Part shown: positions 32,112 through 32,461 of the stretch, in pieces
How positions within the stretch are numbered: the first letter of the stretch is position 1
How the letters are laid out: every line of letters begins with the position of its first letter
DNA from: Promethearchaeota archaeon
Lineage (GTDB): Archaea > Asgardarchaeota > Lokiarchaeia > Sigynarchaeales > SOKP01
NCBI GenBank assembly: GCA_016839635.1
Contig: JAEOTV010000151.1
Coordinates: 1 to 32,461 of the forward strand
Reading direction: 5' to 3'
Length of the DNA stretch: 32,461 nt
The notes under the pieces: model-generated
Seen by the model: the letters and a program-made list of their open reading frames with translations, nothing else
Databases searched by the model: none
Told to the model about the DNA's origin: nothing
Position numbers and translations under genes: made by a program

Positions 32112-32210
32112 TATTTTTATTAGAACCTTCCCAAATTGCTTTCCTTCACTTAAATATTCCTCAGCTTCTTTTACATTTTCAAGGGGAAATATTTTGTCTA
32201 TGATTGGGTT
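32112..32210 (-). pseudogene. C-terminal remnant of a medium-chain (zinc-type/quinone) dehydrogenase
   Basis: On the reverse strand about 33 codons read NPIIDKIFPLENVKEAEEY, then LSEGKQFGKVLIKI. This is the characteristic end of alcohol dehydrogenase/quinone oxidoreductase proteins (PxIDxxFPLENxxEAxxY...GKxFGKVVLK). There is no upstream coding sequence: a TAA at 32252-32250 precedes it in the same frame and the intervening codons are low complexity. No stop follows the usual end, and the frame runs on antisense through the hydrolase gene. It is best read as the surviving tail of a deleted gene. Confidence 0.6.
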
Positions 32211-32249
32211 CTGAGAAAGAGATAAAAATAAAAAGAAGGAAAAAGTGGA

Positions 32250-32461
32250 TTATAAACTTGAAAGCTTTTCTAAGTCAGCCTGTGAATTTTCTACTGCCCA
32301 ATTAAGAAGTTGGTCAAAATATCTTTCCACATCCTCACTTTCAGGAGCTTTTGATAAAATTGCTAAAAGGAATTGATTCTTATTATCAGGCATTATTATA
32401 TTCCTCATCATAATGAAATCTTCTTTATACATAATTTTCATACTTTTGATTTCAGAAAGGC
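32250..32461 (-). CDS. unknown protein, C-terminal part or short gene at the window edge
   Basis: The reverse strand is open from the window edge to a TAA at 32252-32250. Several ATGs are available (32441, 32432, 32411 and 32408 among them). The frame also continues past the first to the edge (SEIKSMK), so the gene may begin outside the window. The readable 70 residues end in an acidic helical segment (SKAPESEDVERYFDQLL, then NWAVENSQADLEKL). I do not recognise the family. No motif or membrane segment is visible. Confidence 0.5.
   Translation of the reverse strand, partial: LSEIKSMKIMYKEDFIMMRNIIMPDNKNQFLLAILSKAPESEDVERYFDQLLNWAVENSQADLEKLSSL

Noticed and set aside
1..32461. CRISPR arrays, tRNA or rRNA genes, insertion sequences
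   Set aside because: No spaced direct repeats, T-loop-type cloverleaf sequence, transposase-like protein or terminal inverted repeats were seen on reading both strands.

Overview
The window reads as a piece of an AT-rich archaeal chromosome. Archaeal hallmarks are a two-domain Cdc48/VAT AAA+ ATPase, FEN1 with a C-terminal PCNA box, a Nob1-type PIN nuclease, aIF5A with the hypusine loop, SRP54, a TrmY-like tRNA methyltransferase, an AMMECR1 protein, a HerA-type ATPase and a Dpo4-type polymerase. Combined with an acyl-CoA dehydrogenase, an SCP2-like protein, a HAL2/SAL1-type phosphatase and strongly A+T-biased intergenic DNA, this suggests an uncultured Asgard-type lineage (Lokiarchaeia-like). 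That placement is an inference; there is no rRNA gene here to settle it. Coding density is high, and I saw no tRNA, rRNA, CRISPR array or insertion sequence.

Layout. (1) 1-8.4 kb is mixed metabolic and unknown genes: a truncated acyl-CoA dehydrogenase (minus), an MFS exporter, a glutaredoxin-like protein, a putative nucleotidyltransferase-fold protein, a zinc-ribbon protein, glycerol kinase, a four-helix membrane protein and a HerA-like ATPase. (2) 8.36-14.2 kb on the minus strand is a housekeeping block: aIF5A, NAD kinase, Nob1, FEN1, Cdc48, and a small unlisted winged-helix-like reading frame without a normal start codon. (3) 14.3-18.5 kb diverges on the plus strand: SRP54, TrmY-like, dihydroorotase, AMMECR1. 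(4) 18.6-30.5 kb is rich in carbohydrate-type enzymes: an FGGY kinase, a winged-helix regulator, an SCP2-like protein, a 2-hydroxyacid dehydrogenase fused to a class II aldolase, a TIM-barrel protein, a DapA-like domain fused to an APH-type kinase, a HAL2/SAL1-type phosphatase, a second class II aldolase followed at once by a xylose-isomerase-like TIM barrel, and a ribbon-helix-helix regulator. A Dpo4-type polymerase is interspersed on the minus strand. (5) 30.5-32.5 kb has quinolinate phosphoribosyltransferase, an alpha/beta hydrolase, a remnant of a medium-chain dehydrogenase and a partial unknown gene.

The most unusual content is in region 4. The 699-residue protein at 24150 joins an aldolase-fold domain that has lost its Schiff-base lysine and catalytic tyrosine to an intact-looking small-molecule kinase domain. 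The 560-residue protein at 21581 joins a dehydrogenase to a metal-dependent aldolase. Kinase, dehydrogenase, aldolases, isomerase-like barrel and phosphatase together look like a route for a phosphorylated sugar acid or rare sugar, but the substrate is unknown.

A second theme is translation initiation. Six genes have an in-frame GTG exactly nine bases before an ATG. I read the GTG(A/G) as a ribosome-binding element complementary to the UCAC of the 16S rRNA tail and the ATG as the real start, so starts here are moved downstream where this applies.
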